From positions 82,008 through 146,007 of the forward strand of contig JAQURD010000006.1 of NCBI GenBank assembly GCA_028749115.1: a DNA stretch of 64,000 bases, read 5' to 3'. Positions 1-8,772 of this stretch are shown one piece after another; position 1 is the stretch's first letter; every line of letters begins with the position of its first letter. Made by a program: the position numbers and the translations under genes. The notes below the pieces were generated by a model, which saw only the letters and a list, made by a program, of their open reading frames with translations, did not search any database and had not been told where the DNA came from. Origin of the DNA: Acidobacteriota bacterium. Lineage in GTDB: Bacteria > Acidobacteriota > Aminicenantia > Aminicenantales > Saccharicenantaceae.

Positions 1-981
1 ATCTTTCAGGGAGATCCAGAGGAACGCCACCGTTATAGCTATCTCCTGAATGACCTTTTCCTCATGAGGCATCTTGCTCAGGTTCTTAAAGCCAGACGCC
101 TCAAGCAGGGCAGCCTGGATTTTGATTTGCTGGAACCGGAGCTGGTTTATCGCGAAGGCCTGTTAACTGCCGTTGTTCCTTCCGAACGGAATGAGGCCCA
201 TTGCTTAATTGAAGAATTTATGCTGGCGGCTAATGTCGCTGTCGCCACTTATCTAACTGAACTCAATTATGGCTGCCTTTACCGTGTTCACCCTGCTCCA
301 ACCAGAGCTGACATCGATAAATTAAAGAACTTGCTGTTTCACTTTGGCCTGGAATTACCCCGGGCCAGCCAGATTAAATCTGCTGACCTGCAAAAACTTA
401 TCGAGAGCTTTAGAGGAAAGCCAGAAGAAAAATTTATTACCATTCAGGTGTTAAGATCCATGCGGCTGGCGGTTTATTCCGATGAAAATTGTGGCCATTT
501 TGGCCTGGCCCAGCCAGTATATACTCATTTTACCTCACCAATTCGTCGCTATCCCGACCTGGTAGTTCACCGCCTGTTAAAACGAGCTCTGGCCAGAAGA
601 AAGCCCAGGCCGCTTCCCCTGGGTGATATTGCCCTGCACAGCTCCCAGCGGGAACGGCTGGCCGATGAGGCTGAAAGATCCCTGATCCAGTGGAGAATAC
701 TGCGCCTGCTCAAGGATAAATTGGGCGAAGAATTTTCAGGGATAATTACAGATATTAACCGGGTAGGGCTGGTGGTAGAACTCGATGATTATTTCACAGA
801 CGGAATGATACCTTACTCTGCCCTGGGCGGTGATTATTTCTCGAAAAGAGACGAAAAGACTCTACGCGGCCGGAAAAGCGGAGTGACCTTTTCACTCGGA
901 GAAAAAGTCAGAGTCAAGATGGTTAGCTGTAACCCAATTTTAAAAAAGGTTGAGTTTGTTCTGGCTGACAAAATTGATTAA
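1..981 (+). CDS. rnr: Ribonuclease R (RNB family exoribonuclease), 5'-truncated by window edge
   Basis: The reading frame is open from base 1, so an ATG at 64 is internal and the true start lies outside the window. The product is a processive 3'-5' exoribonuclease that degrades structured RNA in the cytoplasm. The visible 326 residues hold the end of the RNB catalytic domain, including EEFMLAANVAVA and the family hallmark HFTSPIRRYPDL (around 530-565). A C-terminal S1 RNA-binding domain follows (about 720-965, GIITDINRVGLVVEL). It ends 22 nt before the next gene on the same strand, so the two are probably co-transcribed. RNase R is preferred over RNase II because of the motif spelling; the N-terminal cold-shock domains that would settle it are outside the window. 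Confidence 0.93.
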   Translation: MFQGDPEERHRYSYLLNDLFLMRHLAQVLKARRLKQGSLDFDLLEPELVYREGLLTAVVPSERNEAHCLIEEFMLAANVAVATYLTELNYGCLYRVHPAPTRADIDKLKNLLFHFGLELPRASQIKSADLQKLIESFRGKPEEKFITIQVLRSMRLAVYSDENCGHFGLAQPVYTHFTSPIRRYPDLVVHRLLKRALARRKPRPLPLGDIALHSSQRERLADEAERSLIQWRILRLLKDKLGEEFSGIITDINRVGLVVELDDYFTDGMIPYSALGGDYFSKRDEKTLRGRKSGVTFSLGEKVRVKMVSCNPILKKVEFVLADKID

Positions 982-1002
982 AGGGTAAAAAGAGAGTAAG
1001 AA

Positions 1003-2106
1003 ATGAACGCAGTTGAGACTGTTTTTTATGTTCTGGCCAGAAAAGAGTGGCCAGCCGACCCCAGCACAGAGCACTACCAGGGCTGGATCATTAGTGGCCG
1101 GAGTGAGTTTCAGGCCAGGATAGAAACTACCGGCCCGCCTTCTGAAAAATTCAATCACCTGTATCTAAAAGTCACAGCCCGGCTGCCGGTTGAGGTAAAA
1201 TGGGGGGACAGGCTTCAAATTAAACTGCCAGGTTCTGATCTGCCGGTCAGGCTGAAAGTGGTCTATCCCCGGGCAATTCAGATAAAAAAAATCAAAAAAG
1301 AAGAAAGGCTTATAACCTGGCTGGATAGATACGCTGGCAGTGAGGCAAGTATGCTTCTCGCTCTGACAGAAGATGAAGGTATCAAAGGGCTGCGGCAGCC
1401 CGAGATAGAAGCTTTTTGCCGGCTGCCTTCTGCCAGGCTCAGCCAGCTAGCCATAGATCTGGAAAAAGAAAGCCAGCTCTTCATTCTTGAATTCTCCCCT
1501 CTTTTCCTGTTGAATAGAAAAAGCTTTGACTTTCTAACCGGGAAAATAAAGAACTTCGTTGAAGACTACCAGCAACGAAGGCCAGGTGAAACCGGTGTGT
1601 CAATAAAAAAGATCAAAGAAAGATTCAGGCTGCCCAAGCCAGTGCTACTTCTGGCTCTAAACCGCCTCTTGAAAGACGAGCAGCTTGAGATGAGGGGGGA
1701 ACAGGTTTATCTTCATGGATTTGAAATCAGCCTGTCAAGAGAAGAAGACGGGATTATGATCGCTATTGAGAAGATGCTGCTCGAACAGAAGTTCTCAGCT
1801 ACCTCTCTCCAGGACCTGGCCAGAAAATTCAAAATTCATTTGAGCCGTCTCGAGACGATGATTGATCTCCTTCTTCAGAAAAGGAAAATAGTCCAGAGCC
1901 GCGAAGGTTTTATCCTTCACGCCAGCTGGCTAGAAGAAATAAAAGAAGAACTGGCCAAAAGGAAAAGGCAAGGGCGGAAGGAGTTAACTGTTGGCGAGTT
2001 TAAAAAGCTAACTGGCCTGTCAAGAAAATATGCTATCCCCCTCCTCGAATTTCTGGATGAAATCGGACTAACTCGCCGCTTTGGTTCTAAAAGGTTGATC
2101 ATCTAA
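1003..2106 (+). CDS. SelB C-terminal-like winged-helix protein lacking the GTPase domain
   Basis: This 367-residue protein resembles the C-terminal half of the selenocysteine elongation factor SelB. Residues 45-90 look like the end of SelB domain III (a GDRLQIKL segment). The rest reads as a string of small winged-helix units. The last (about 315-367) has the SelB signature LSRKYAIPLLEFLDEIGLTR followed by a basic end. In SelB these helices bind the SECIS RNA hairpin. The N-terminal GTPase domains (G1 P-loop, DxxG, NKxD) are absent, and the gene begins cleanly 22 nt after rnr, so no upstream fragment can supply them. The ribosome-binding site is weak (AGAGAG). It may be an RNA- or DNA-binding adaptor or a relic; its function is unknown. 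Confidence 0.7.
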   Translation: MNAVETVFYVLARKEWPADPSTEHYQGWIISGRSEFQARIETTGPPSEKFNHLYLKVTARLPVEVKWGDRLQIKLPGSDLPVRLKVVYPRAIQIKKIKKEERLITWLDRYAGSEASMLLALTEDEGIKGLRQPEIEAFCRLPSARLSQLAIDLEKESQLFILEFSPLFLLNRKSFDFLTGKIKNFVEDYQQRRPGETGVSIKKIKERFRLPKPVLLLALNRLLKDEQLEMRGEQVYLHGFEISLSREEDGIMIAIEKMLLEQKFSATSLQDLARKFKIHLSRLETMIDLLLQKRKIVQSREGFILHASWLEEIKEELAKRKRQGRKELTVGEFKKLTGLSRKYAIPLLEFLDEIGLTRRFGSKRLII

Positions 2107-2126
2107 CCCGATCTAAACAACCGCAG

Positions 2127-4238
2127 CTATTTTTTCTCTTTTTGCTCTTCTTCTTTCTGTTCCGGCTGTTTCTTGGTCAGGGCTGATTTCAACATTTCAG
2201 CAAAGAACCCGAATTTAGCCTCTTCTTTGGCTCCTTCCAGTTCAACCTGGATTGTTTTTTCATCAGCTTCGGCTCTTTCTTCTGTTTCTTCCTTTTGAGC
2301 TTTAAGCGCTTCCAACGCTTCTATTTCAGATTCCTCTTCGACAATTCTTTCTTCAATCAGCCGGCGGTCGCTTTTTTTTGGTTTGAACTTTTTCTCTTCG
2401 GTCAATCCCTTTTTCTTTTTGGCTGGCTTTTCTTCTTTCTCTTTTTCTTTTTTAGCAGGTTCAAGAGTCACACCGATTTCAGGCGGTTGAACTGGCGGAA
2501 CAGCCACTTCTACTGGCCGGGCTTTTACCGCTATCTTTTCTATTTCAGGTTGTTCCGGCTTCTCGTGAGCAGAAGGTTCCTGGCCGGCAGCCGGTCTGGA
2601 TTCAGCCTGGCTGCCAGCTAACTGTTCAGCCAGTGATTCCAGTAAAGAGGCGGCTGCTCTTTCTTCTTCTCCGGGGACTTCTTTTGGTTCAAGCGATTCC
2701 TGATATATATAAATACCTTCTTTTTTCTCTGAAGCCACAAATTCCGGAGCATTATTAAGCACATATTCCACATCTTCAGGCATTGTCGCTCTGAGCAGAT
2801 CGACCAGATGATAGGCCTTCAGAAAATGCAGGGATCTATTATTACCTGTCAACTCGGGTGCTTTGAAGACCTTAACCAGTAGTTGCCGCAGATCAAGATT
2901 CTCACTTTCCTCCTGTCTGGTCAGAAGGCTGGCTACACTTTCTTTGTCCAGAGTAAGACTCTTATTGGCCATGGCCAGAGTAAATACCTCTCCCTGGCTC
3001 AGGCTGAAATGTCCTGTTTCTGGATTATAATCCAGCCGGTAAGTAGCTGTTTTCTTCTTGGATTTTTTTGTCCAGAAAGTAAAAATATCCCGGGCTTTGC
3101 GATTGATGGTCAGGCTCGTTCCCTGAGGAATATTATTGGACCGAAAATATTCAGCCAGCCCTAGTAGATAATTGCCTTCAGGGTAATAGTAAACCGTATA
3201 GGACTTGCCATCTTCATCATCTACCAGTTGATATTCCCTGGAAGTGAATTCCCGGGAAAGGCTTCTGGGTATTCTGATCGCACCAGATAGAATTTCCCGC
3301 CAGGTTAGATAAACCTTAAATGGGAAAGAATCAATCCGGGTATACTGCAGGCCTTCACCCTGCCCGAGATCGGGCACCAGGGCCAGTGGACTGGAAATGG
3401 GCAGACCCTCAGGTAGTTTATTAAGCACACTCTTCAGATGCCATTTCCCCCAATTCCTGTCTGACAGACAAATAAATTCCCGGCGATATTTCTTTTCAAA
3501 AAGAGCGTTTAAACTCAGGGCATAAAGCTCATAGAGATCATTTGATGGTTCCAGGTCAAAATACTTTTTAATCATTTCCTGGGTAGACACAGAAGTCCTG
3601 GAAGCAGCCAGTTCCTGAGAAATTTCTTTAATTTTTTCTTCAGGTATTTCAATCCTTTTTGAACTCAATTGCCAGAAATCATTCCAGCTAAAGAAACCTG
3701 GCGAGCTACTCATAGCTTTTCTTAAGTTTCTTTCGAGAGATTTAATATCCTTCTCAGTCATTGGCAGTTCAGTCTGACGCGGATCGCGCTCTTCCTGCAG
3801 AATCTCAGGTTCTTTCCCCTGCCCATCAGGATTCGAAGGAAGCAACACCTCAGTTTTTGTCTTTTTCATATAATCAAGATAGCGGCGGAAAGCCCCACCG
3901 CCATCATAATCAACTTCCAGCATTTCATAAGGGAAATTAGGCAGCTTGGTCTTATTTATGACCTTGAGAACCACCCCGCCCTGAAAATGCTCGGTAGCCT
4001 TACTGCCGATCTGAAGATTTTCATCATACTCTTTATAGATGAAGTCTCCCATCTCATAGCGGGCATTGGGATCATAGATTTTGACTGCCTGATGCCGTTC
4101 ACTGGCCGTCTTGGCAAAAGCCAGTTTTCCAGCCAGCTCGGCTGCCGGCAAAGGACGATTTGTTCTGGTTAATTCCTGTTCAATTACAGCCAGATCTTCA
4201 GGGGTTATGGCTGTAATTTTTAAGTTTTCTTTATCCAT
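2127..4238 (-). CDS. Large uncharacterised protein with N-terminal HTH-like segment and charged C-terminal tail
   Basis: I do not recognise this 703-residue protein. Residues 10-45 resemble a small winged-helix module (LTRTNRPLPAAELAGKL). They are followed by a basic beta-rich segment (YEMGDFIYKEYDENLQIG) that could be SH3- or KOW-like. The centre (about 150-500) is globular, without transmembrane segments. From about residue 535 the protein is low-complexity: proline- and alanine-rich, then Lys/Glu-rich, ending in a KEKK tail. There is no signal peptide, so it is probably cytoplasmic. It starts 3 nt after the ornithine carbamoyltransferase stop and is the last gene of that operon. Its stop is 20 nt from the convergent SelB-like gene. 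The HTH suggests nucleic-acid binding, but this is inference only. Confidence 0.8.
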   Translation of the reverse strand: MDKENLKITAITPEDLAVIEQELTRTNRPLPAAELAGKLAFAKTASERHQAVKIYDPNARYEMGDFIYKEYDENLQIGSKATEHFQGGVVLKVINKTKLPNFPYEMLEVDYDGGGAFRRYLDYMKKTKTEVLLPSNPDGQGKEPEILQEERDPRQTELPMTEKDIKSLERNLRKAMSSSPGFFSWNDFWQLSSKRIEIPEEKIKEISQELAASRTSVSTQEMIKKYFDLEPSNDLYELYALSLNALFEKKYRREFICLSDRNWGKWHLKSVLNKLPEGLPISSPLALVPDLGQGEGLQYTRIDSFPFKVYLTWREILSGAIRIPRSLSREFTSREYQLVDDEDGKSYTVYYYPEGNYLLGLAEYFRSNNIPQGTSLTINRKARDIFTFWTKKSKKKTATYRLDYNPETGHFSLSQGEVFTLAMANKSLTLDKESVASLLTRQEESENLDLRQLLVKVFKAPELTGNNRSLHFLKAYHLVDLLRATMPEDVEYVLNNAPEFVASEKKEGIYIYQESLEPKEVPGEEERAAASLLESLAEQLAGSQAESRPAAGQEPSAHEKPEQPEIEKIAVKARPVEVAVPPVQPPEIGVTLEPAKKEKEKEEKPAKKKKGLTEEKKFKPKKSDRRLIEERIVEEESEIEALEALKAQKEETEERAEADEKTIQVELEGAKEEAKFGFFAEMLKSALTKKQPEQKEEEQKEKK

Positions 4239-4241
4239 TGG

Positions 4242-5162
4242 TTATTTTTTCCCCATTAAAATCATCATAATGACTTTTTGGACATGCAATCTATTTTCAG
4301 CCTGATCATAGACTATAGAATTTGGCGAATCGATAATTTCATCAGTTACTTCTTCACCACGGTGGGCTGGCAGGCAGTGCATGAAATAAGTCCCTGGTTT
4401 GGCCTTAGAAAATAACTCCCGGTTGACCTGATAAGCAGCAAAAATCTTCTTTCTGGCCTCTTTCTCTGCTTCCTGACCCATCGAAGCCCAGACATCAGTA
4501 TAGATGGCATCAGCCTCTCTAACCGCTTCCACCGGATCATGGGTCATAGTCAATTCAAAATCTGTGCCCTGTCCGTCTTCTTTAGCCCAATTTACAATTT
4601 CTGCTTTTGGTTCATAACCAGGAGGAGTGGCCACTGCCATTTTTATTCCGGCTTTAGCTGCCGCCAGCATCAGGCTATGAGCCACATTATTTCCATCGCC
4701 AACATAGGCCAGTTTCAAGCCAGCCAGGCTGCCCTTTTTTTCAAGCAGAGTGAAAAAGTCAGCCATGGCCTGACAGGGATGGAGTAGATCAGTCAAGGCG
4801 TTGATAACTGGAATTTTTGTACTGTCAGCCAGGTCGAGAATTATATTGTGCCCGAAAGTCCTGATCATAATACCATCAACCCAGCGCTCGAGGTTCTTCC
4901 CTATGTCCCGGACGCCTTCTCTGGAACCCATCTGAATATCAGAAGGAGCCAGGTAAATAGCCTCTCCGCCCAATTGCAGCATACCAACTTCAAAGGTCAT
5001 TCTCGTCCGGAGAGAAGGTTTCTGAAAAATAATGGCCAGAATCCTATCTTTAAGAACAGAGCGGTACTTCTCTGGCTTTTTCTTCATTTTTTCTGTCATA
5101 TCGAGGATTTCATTGAACTCATACCGGCTCAAATCATGTATGGTGATAAAATCCTTTTTCAT
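4242..5162 (-). CDS. argF: Ornithine carbamoyltransferase
   Basis: The enzyme transfers the carbamoyl group of carbamoyl phosphate to ornithine to give citrulline, or the reverse by phosphorolysis in catabolism. Its 306 residues are normal for the family. The carbamoyl-phosphate site is KPSLRTR, followed by HPCQAMAD. The ornithine-side motifs are DVWASMG and HCLPAHRGEEV. The SMG loop and HCLP separate it from aspartate and N-acetylornithine carbamoyltransferases. A strong AGGAGG site precedes the ATG, and the start overlaps the carbamate kinase stop by 4 nt. With no arginine deiminase in the window and carbamate kinase directly upstream, a catabolic (arcB-type) role is as likely as arginine synthesis. 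Confidence 0.94.
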   Translation of the reverse strand: MKKDFITIHDLSRYEFNEILDMTEKMKKKPEKYRSVLKDRILAIIFQKPSLRTRMTFEVGMLQLGGEAIYLAPSDIQMGSREGVRDIGKNLERWVDGIMIRTFGHNIILDLADSTKIPVINALTDLLHPCQAMADFFTLLEKKGSLAGLKLAYVGDGNNVAHSLMLAAAKAGIKMAVATPPGYEPKAEIVNWAKEDGQGTDFELTMTHDPVEAVREADAIYTDVWASMGQEAEKEARKKIFAAYQVNRELFSKAKPGTYFMHCLPAHRGEEVTDEIIDSPNSIVYDQAENRLHVQKVIMMILMGKK

Positions 5163-6145
5163 ATCCTTCCTCCTACTTCTAAGTTTGAATTAAGCGGAAT
5201 ACTGGAAACAATTCTTGTCCCCGAACGGTTAATCAGGGCAGCTTTCAGATGGCTGGACGAGGTAATAAGGACTTCCTTGCCTCCAGCTTCAATATACTCA
5301 ATGGCTGCTTTGATTTTAGGCCCCATTGAACCAGCGGGAAATTCCCCTTCCTCCAGATATTTTCGGGCTTCTTCCACCGTTATAACTGGCAGCGCTTTCT
5401 GATCAGGCCGGCCAAAATGATAGTAAACCCGTGAAATACCGGTCAGGATAATGAATAGTTCAACTCCAACTTCCCGGGCCAGAAGGCTGGAAGCATAGTC
5501 TTTATCAATCACGGCCTCCACACCTTCATACAGGCCGCGGCTGTTTAAAATGACCGGTATGCCCCCGCCACCAGCGGCAATGACCACCCGGCCAGATATG
5601 ACCAGATCTCTTATCATCCATTTAGGAACAATATCAATCGGCCGGGGAGAAGGGACAACCCGGCGAAAACCACGCCCCGCATCTTCCACCATTGTCCATT
5701 TTTTCTGCCGGGCTAATTGTTGAGCTCTGAACTTAGGGTAAAATGGCCCTACCGGTTTGGTCGGCTTCTGGAAAGCAGGATCATCCTTATCCACCACCAC
5801 CTCGGTAATTATAGTCGCCACATCTTTGTCTATCGATTGACGGCGGAGTTCATTGATGATGGCCTTTTCGAGCATGAAGCCCATGCTGCCTTCGGTCATT
5901 GCATCACAAACATCCAGACTGAAGGGCGGAATCTTATTAGCTGCCTCCTCCATCTGAATAAGCAAATTCCCTACCTGAGGTCCGTTGCCATGAACGACAA
6001 TCAACTCGTAGCCTTTTCTGATGATCTGAACCATCAGCTCGGCTGCCTTCTGGGCCTGGTACATTTGTTCTCCCTGTAAACCTTTCTGGTTTTCGGGCAG
6101 AATAGCATTCCCGCCAAAAGCTATCAGGGCAACTTTCGCTCTCAT
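5159..6145 (-). CDS. arcC: Carbamate kinase
   Basis: It interconverts carbamoyl phosphate plus ADP with carbamate plus ATP, usually in the ATP-yielding direction. The 328-residue amino-acid-kinase fold shows AFGGNA at the N-terminus, HGNGPQVGN, an AAGGGGIPV nucleotide loop and VIDKDYASSLLA. The start ATG has a GAGGTGG ribosome-binding site at good spacing. The gene overlaps argF by 4 nt and lies 78 nt downstream of the cPGS-like gene. Context points to energy capture from citrulline, or from another carbamoylated compound. Which substrate feeds it cannot be read from this window, because arginine deiminase and ureide-degrading enzymes are absent. Confidence 0.95.
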   Translation of the reverse strand: MRAKVALIAFGGNAILPENQKGLQGEQMYQAQKAAELMVQIIRKGYELIVVHGNGPQVGNLLIQMEEAANKIPPFSLDVCDAMTEGSMGFMLEKAIINELRRQSIDKDVATIITEVVVDKDDPAFQKPTKPVGPFYPKFRAQQLARQKKWTMVEDAGRGFRRVVPSPRPIDIVPKWMIRDLVISGRVVIAAGGGGIPVILNSRGLYEGVEAVIDKDYASSLLAREVGVELFIILTGISRVYYHFGRPDQKALPVITVEEARKYLEEGEFPAGSMGPKIKAAIEYIEAGGKEVLITSSSHLKAALINRSGTRIVSSIPLNSNLEVGGRI

Positions 6146-6223
6146 TTTCTGCCACCTCGGTCTTTCCCTATCTTACCGTTTCCAATTCCTGCCTGTGGCC
6201 GGTCTTTCAACCGTCAATCAGGC

Positions 6224-7528
6224 TTAAAATCCCCTTAGAATAGATTTAATATTCGGCTGGCCAACTTCCTCCAGTTCATAACGAACCCGAAGTAAAGGCT
6301 TACTTACTTTGATGACCCGGTTGAGATCGATCGGGGTAGCACTTATGACCAGGTCACAATTAATTTTCTCTATAGTTGCTGCCAGTTCTTTAGTTTGCTT
6401 ATCCCCGTAGCCCATGGCCGGGAGAACCTTATCCAAATGGGTATATTTTTCAAAGGTCTTTTTAATGCTGCCAACGGCATAAGGCCTGGGATCAATGATC
6501 CTGGCGGCCTGGTATTTTTGGGCAGCCACAATCCCGGCTCCGTAGCGCATGCCACCGTGAGTCAGAGTCGGCCCATCCTCAATGACCAGTACTTTTTTAC
6601 CTGTAATCTGGGATCCATCTTCAACAAAAATTGGAGAATTAGCCTTGATTACTTTCGCTTTCGGGTTAATCCTGTTGATGTTATCCATTACCAGCTGGAT
6701 CTTATCCGGCTCAGCCGTGTCCATCTTATTGACCACATAAACATCAGCCCGGCGGAAATTTGTTTCACCGGGATGATAGGCTAGCTCATGACCTGCCCGG
6801 TGAGGGTCAACCACCACAATTTCCAGATCGGATTTATAAAAGGAAAAATCATTGTTACCACCATCCCAGATGATGATATCCGCTTCTTTCTCAGCTTGTT
6901 TCAGAATAGCACCATAATCAACACCAGCATAAACGACAATCCCGTTGTCAATATGAGGTTCATATTCTTCTCTCTCCTCGATCGTGCATTCATGCCGGTC
7001 AAGATCCTGGTAGGTAGCAAACCTCTGAACTTTTTGCTTGACCAGGTCGCCATAGGGCATAGGATGCCTGATGACCACCACCCGGCGCCCTTTAGCCGTC
7101 AGAGTAAGCGCCACTTTTCTGGTCGTCTGGCTCTTGCCTGAACCTGTTCTGACTGCACAGACAGAAACCACTGGCTTGCGGCTCTTGATCATCGTATCAT
7201 CGGGGCCAAGCAGGGCGAAACTCGCCCCGGCCGCCATCACCTCAGAAGCCTTGTGCATAACATACTCATGAGGAACATCACTATAAGCAAAATGGACCTC
7301 GTCCACTTTATATTCCTTGATGAGATCGGTCAACTCTGATTCGGAATAAATCGGGATGCCCTTTGGATAGAGCTTGCCCGCCAGAGCCGCCGGGTATTTT
7401 CTGCCCTCAATATCAGGGATTTGAGTAGCGGTAAATGCTATCACCTGGTAATCGGGGTTATCCCGAAAATAGACATTAAAATTGTGAAAATCACGGCCAG
7501 CAGCTCCCATAATAATAACTTTCCTCAT
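6224..7528 (-). CDS. cpgS: Cyclic 2,3-diphosphoglycerate synthetase-like P-loop enzyme
   Basis: The family prototype from methanogens closes 2,3-diphosphoglycerate into its cyclic anhydride using ATP; bacterial homologues mostly lack tested functions. Residues 1-120 form a Rossmann-like region (MRKVIIMGAAGRDFHNFNVY). A P-loop TGSGKSQTTRKVA follows, then a GTPase-like middle with IIWDGGNNDF and VVNKMD. I chose the ATG at 7528 because AAGGAG sits 7 nt upstream; a TTG two codons earlier is too close to that site. This gives 434 residues. It is the first gene of a minus-strand operon with arcC and argF, so a role in carbamoyl-phosphate or phosphoanhydride metabolism is possible. The family call is firm; the reaction in this organism is not. 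Confidence 0.85.
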   Translation of the reverse strand: MRKVIIMGAAGRDFHNFNVYFRDNPDYQVIAFTATQIPDIEGRKYPAALAGKLYPKGIPIYSESELTDLIKEYKVDEVHFAYSDVPHEYVMHKASEVMAAGASFALLGPDDTMIKSRKPVVSVCAVRTGSGKSQTTRKVALTLTAKGRRVVVIRHPMPYGDLVKQKVQRFATYQDLDRHECTIEEREEYEPHIDNGIVVYAGVDYGAILKQAEKEADIIIWDGGNNDFSFYKSDLEIVVVDPHRAGHELAYHPGETNFRRADVYVVNKMDTAEPDKIQLVMDNINRINPKAKVIKANSPIFVEDGSQITGKKVLVIEDGPTLTHGGMRYGAGIVAAQKYQAARIIDPRPYAVGSIKKTFEKYTHLDKVLPAMGYGDKQTKELAATIEKINCDLVISATPIDLNRVIKVSKPLLRVRYELEEVGQPNIKSILRGF

Positions 7529-7947
7529 GTCCAAACTCCTTAAAAAATTTTTATAATTTGTTAACTTGATTGCCGTCTATCATGTAATCAAGATTTATAA
7601 GTATAGCAAAAAAGGGGGGTTAAAGTCTAATTGAATCTAATCATGATAATCACACCCGTCAATTAGCTCCGGTAGCTCCAGAGAACTTTGAACAGGCAGT
7701 GATTTTCCAGGGAGCCGGACGATGATTCAGCTGCCACCAGCTTCTTTCCCTTTTTTTATCCTGGTCAGGCGATTCTTTTTCCCCGGCTCAAACTTTTTTA
7801 AAAGCCCCTTTAGATTACTGACTTCCGCCCTTCTCGGCCGCTGCCAGCCCGGCTTTTGCCTGTTGCCAATTGCCTTGCTCATGACTTTCTTGTTTTCCCT
7901 CTATATTTGGTTTAAGCCTCGTTTTTTAGATTCTACAAATCTGTTAA
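7529..7947. other. Intergenic region without a supported gene
   Basis: This 419-nt stretch lies upstream of the cPGS-like operon and downstream of the phosphodiesterase gene, both on the minus strand. The end near 7529-7620 is A/T-rich and should hold the operon promoter, with TTATAA-like sequence on the minus strand around 7550. A plus-strand open frame at 7722-8006 runs through here but is hydrophobic, has no ribosome-binding site and overlaps the phosphodiesterase gene, so I do not call it. Confidence 0.5.
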
Positions 7948-8418
7948 TTATAGAATTATCATCTCTGCCGCCAGATGTTCTGGATCGAACAGGACTACCG
8001 TGCTGATGCCATTGACCCAGCCGCCGGTCTCTCCCGGATTGATCACCAGCAACTCGCCCTGCCGGCTCACCTGAGACCGGTGAGTATGACCAAAAATGAC
8101 AACTTCAGCGTCTTCCTGGCTGTCTTCAATGGGATAATGGGAAACAACAAAACGGCGGTTATCGTGAACAAAGCGAAGCGGGGCTCTCTTTATCCCACCC
8201 AGGTCTTTAAAAATCTTAATCAGGCCTTGCTTTTCACCATCACAGTTACCAAAAACAGCCTTAACGGGACATTTTAACTTTCTTAATTCCTGAGCGGCAA
8301 AGGGAGCCACTATATCTCCGGCATGGATAACCAGGCTGCAGTCTGCCCGATTAAAGGTTTCAATAGCCTTTTGAATGGCCATTAAGTTATCATGCGAATC
8401 TGACATAATACCAATCAT
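7948..8418 (-). CDS. YfcE/MJ0936-type metallophosphoesterase
   Basis: This is a compact 156-residue calcineurin-like phosphodiesterase. The metal-binding signatures occur in order: SDSHDN, HAGDIV, FGNCDG, SHYP and FGHTHRSQV, each holding the expected Asp, His or Asn ligands. Family members hydrolyse phosphodiester bonds in vitro; the physiological substrate is generally unknown. I start at the ATG at 8418 (MIGIMSDSHDN), the usual N-terminus of the family. A TTG six codons upstream would add residues not typical of it. No clear ribosome-binding site is seen at either start. The gene stands alone, on the strand opposite the tRNA-thrS block. Confidence 0.9.
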   Translation of the reverse strand: MIGIMSDSHDNLMAIQKAIETFNRADCSLVIHAGDIVAPFAAQELRKLKCPVKAVFGNCDGEKQGLIKIFKDLGGIKRAPLRFVHDNRRFVVSHYPIEDSQEDAEVVIFGHTHRSQVSRQGELLVINPGETGGWVNGISTVVLFDPEHLAAEMIIL

Positions 8419-8568
8419 ATAATTATTATATCCCAATATTTATCAGATGTCAGGCAGGCAGATTCCAGAGGCTCTGGTCAGCCAACATATCCTTAAATTC
8501 TTATCTGGCACTCAGTTAAGTGCTCTTTGAGGCAGCAGTCTTTTCCACACAGATTGAGCCCTCCGCCC

Positions 8569-8610
8569 CCTGTCAACTTGACAGGCTAAGGCAGATTTCA
8601 TTAATATATA
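8569..8610 (+). promoter_or_regulatory. Candidate promoter of tRNA-Val/thrS with a palindrome over the -35
   Basis: A consensus TTGACA lies at 8578-8583, followed after 17-21 nt by the A/T-rich TTAATATATA at 8601-8610, which can supply a -10. This is 20-30 nt upstream of the tRNA. The -35 is embedded in the perfect 17-bp palindrome CCTGTCAACTTGACAGG (8569-8585), which may be a protein-binding site. Confidence 0.5.
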
Positions 8611-8632
8611 TAGGCTTTGAAAAAAATTAGGC

Positions 8633-8707
8633 AGGCGCGTAGCTCAGTGGGAGAGCGCTTCCTTGACGCGGAAGAGGCCGTGGGTTCAATCCCCTCCGCG
8701 CCTACCA
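8633..8707 (+). tRNA. tRNA-Val (anticodon GAC), CCA encoded
   Basis: The 75-nt sequence folds as a full cloverleaf. The acceptor stem AGGCGCG pairs perfectly with CGCGCCT, with discriminator A and encoded CCA. The D arm is GCTC/GAGC with a 7-nt loop containing GGG. The anticodon arm is CTTCC-TTGACGC-GGAAG, placing GAC at positions 34-36, which reads GUC and GUU valine codons. The T arm is GTGGG-TTCAATC-CCCTC with one T-T mismatch in the stem. It lies 65 nt upstream of thrS. Confidence 0.95.
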
Positions 8708-8772
8708 TCAGCCCCTGATTTTCCCGGGGACAAAAGGTAGTCTTATTTATAATATTAAATTAAGTTGAGTCA

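Noticed and set aside
2295-2621. 108-codon plus-strand open frame within the large unknown gene
   Set aside because: It is a Phe-rich antisense shadow of the Lys/Glu-rich tail of the 703-residue protein.
7722-8006. 94-codon plus-strand open frame
   Set aside because: No ribosome-binding site, hydrophobic low-complexity composition, and it overlaps the well-supported phosphodiesterase on the other strand.
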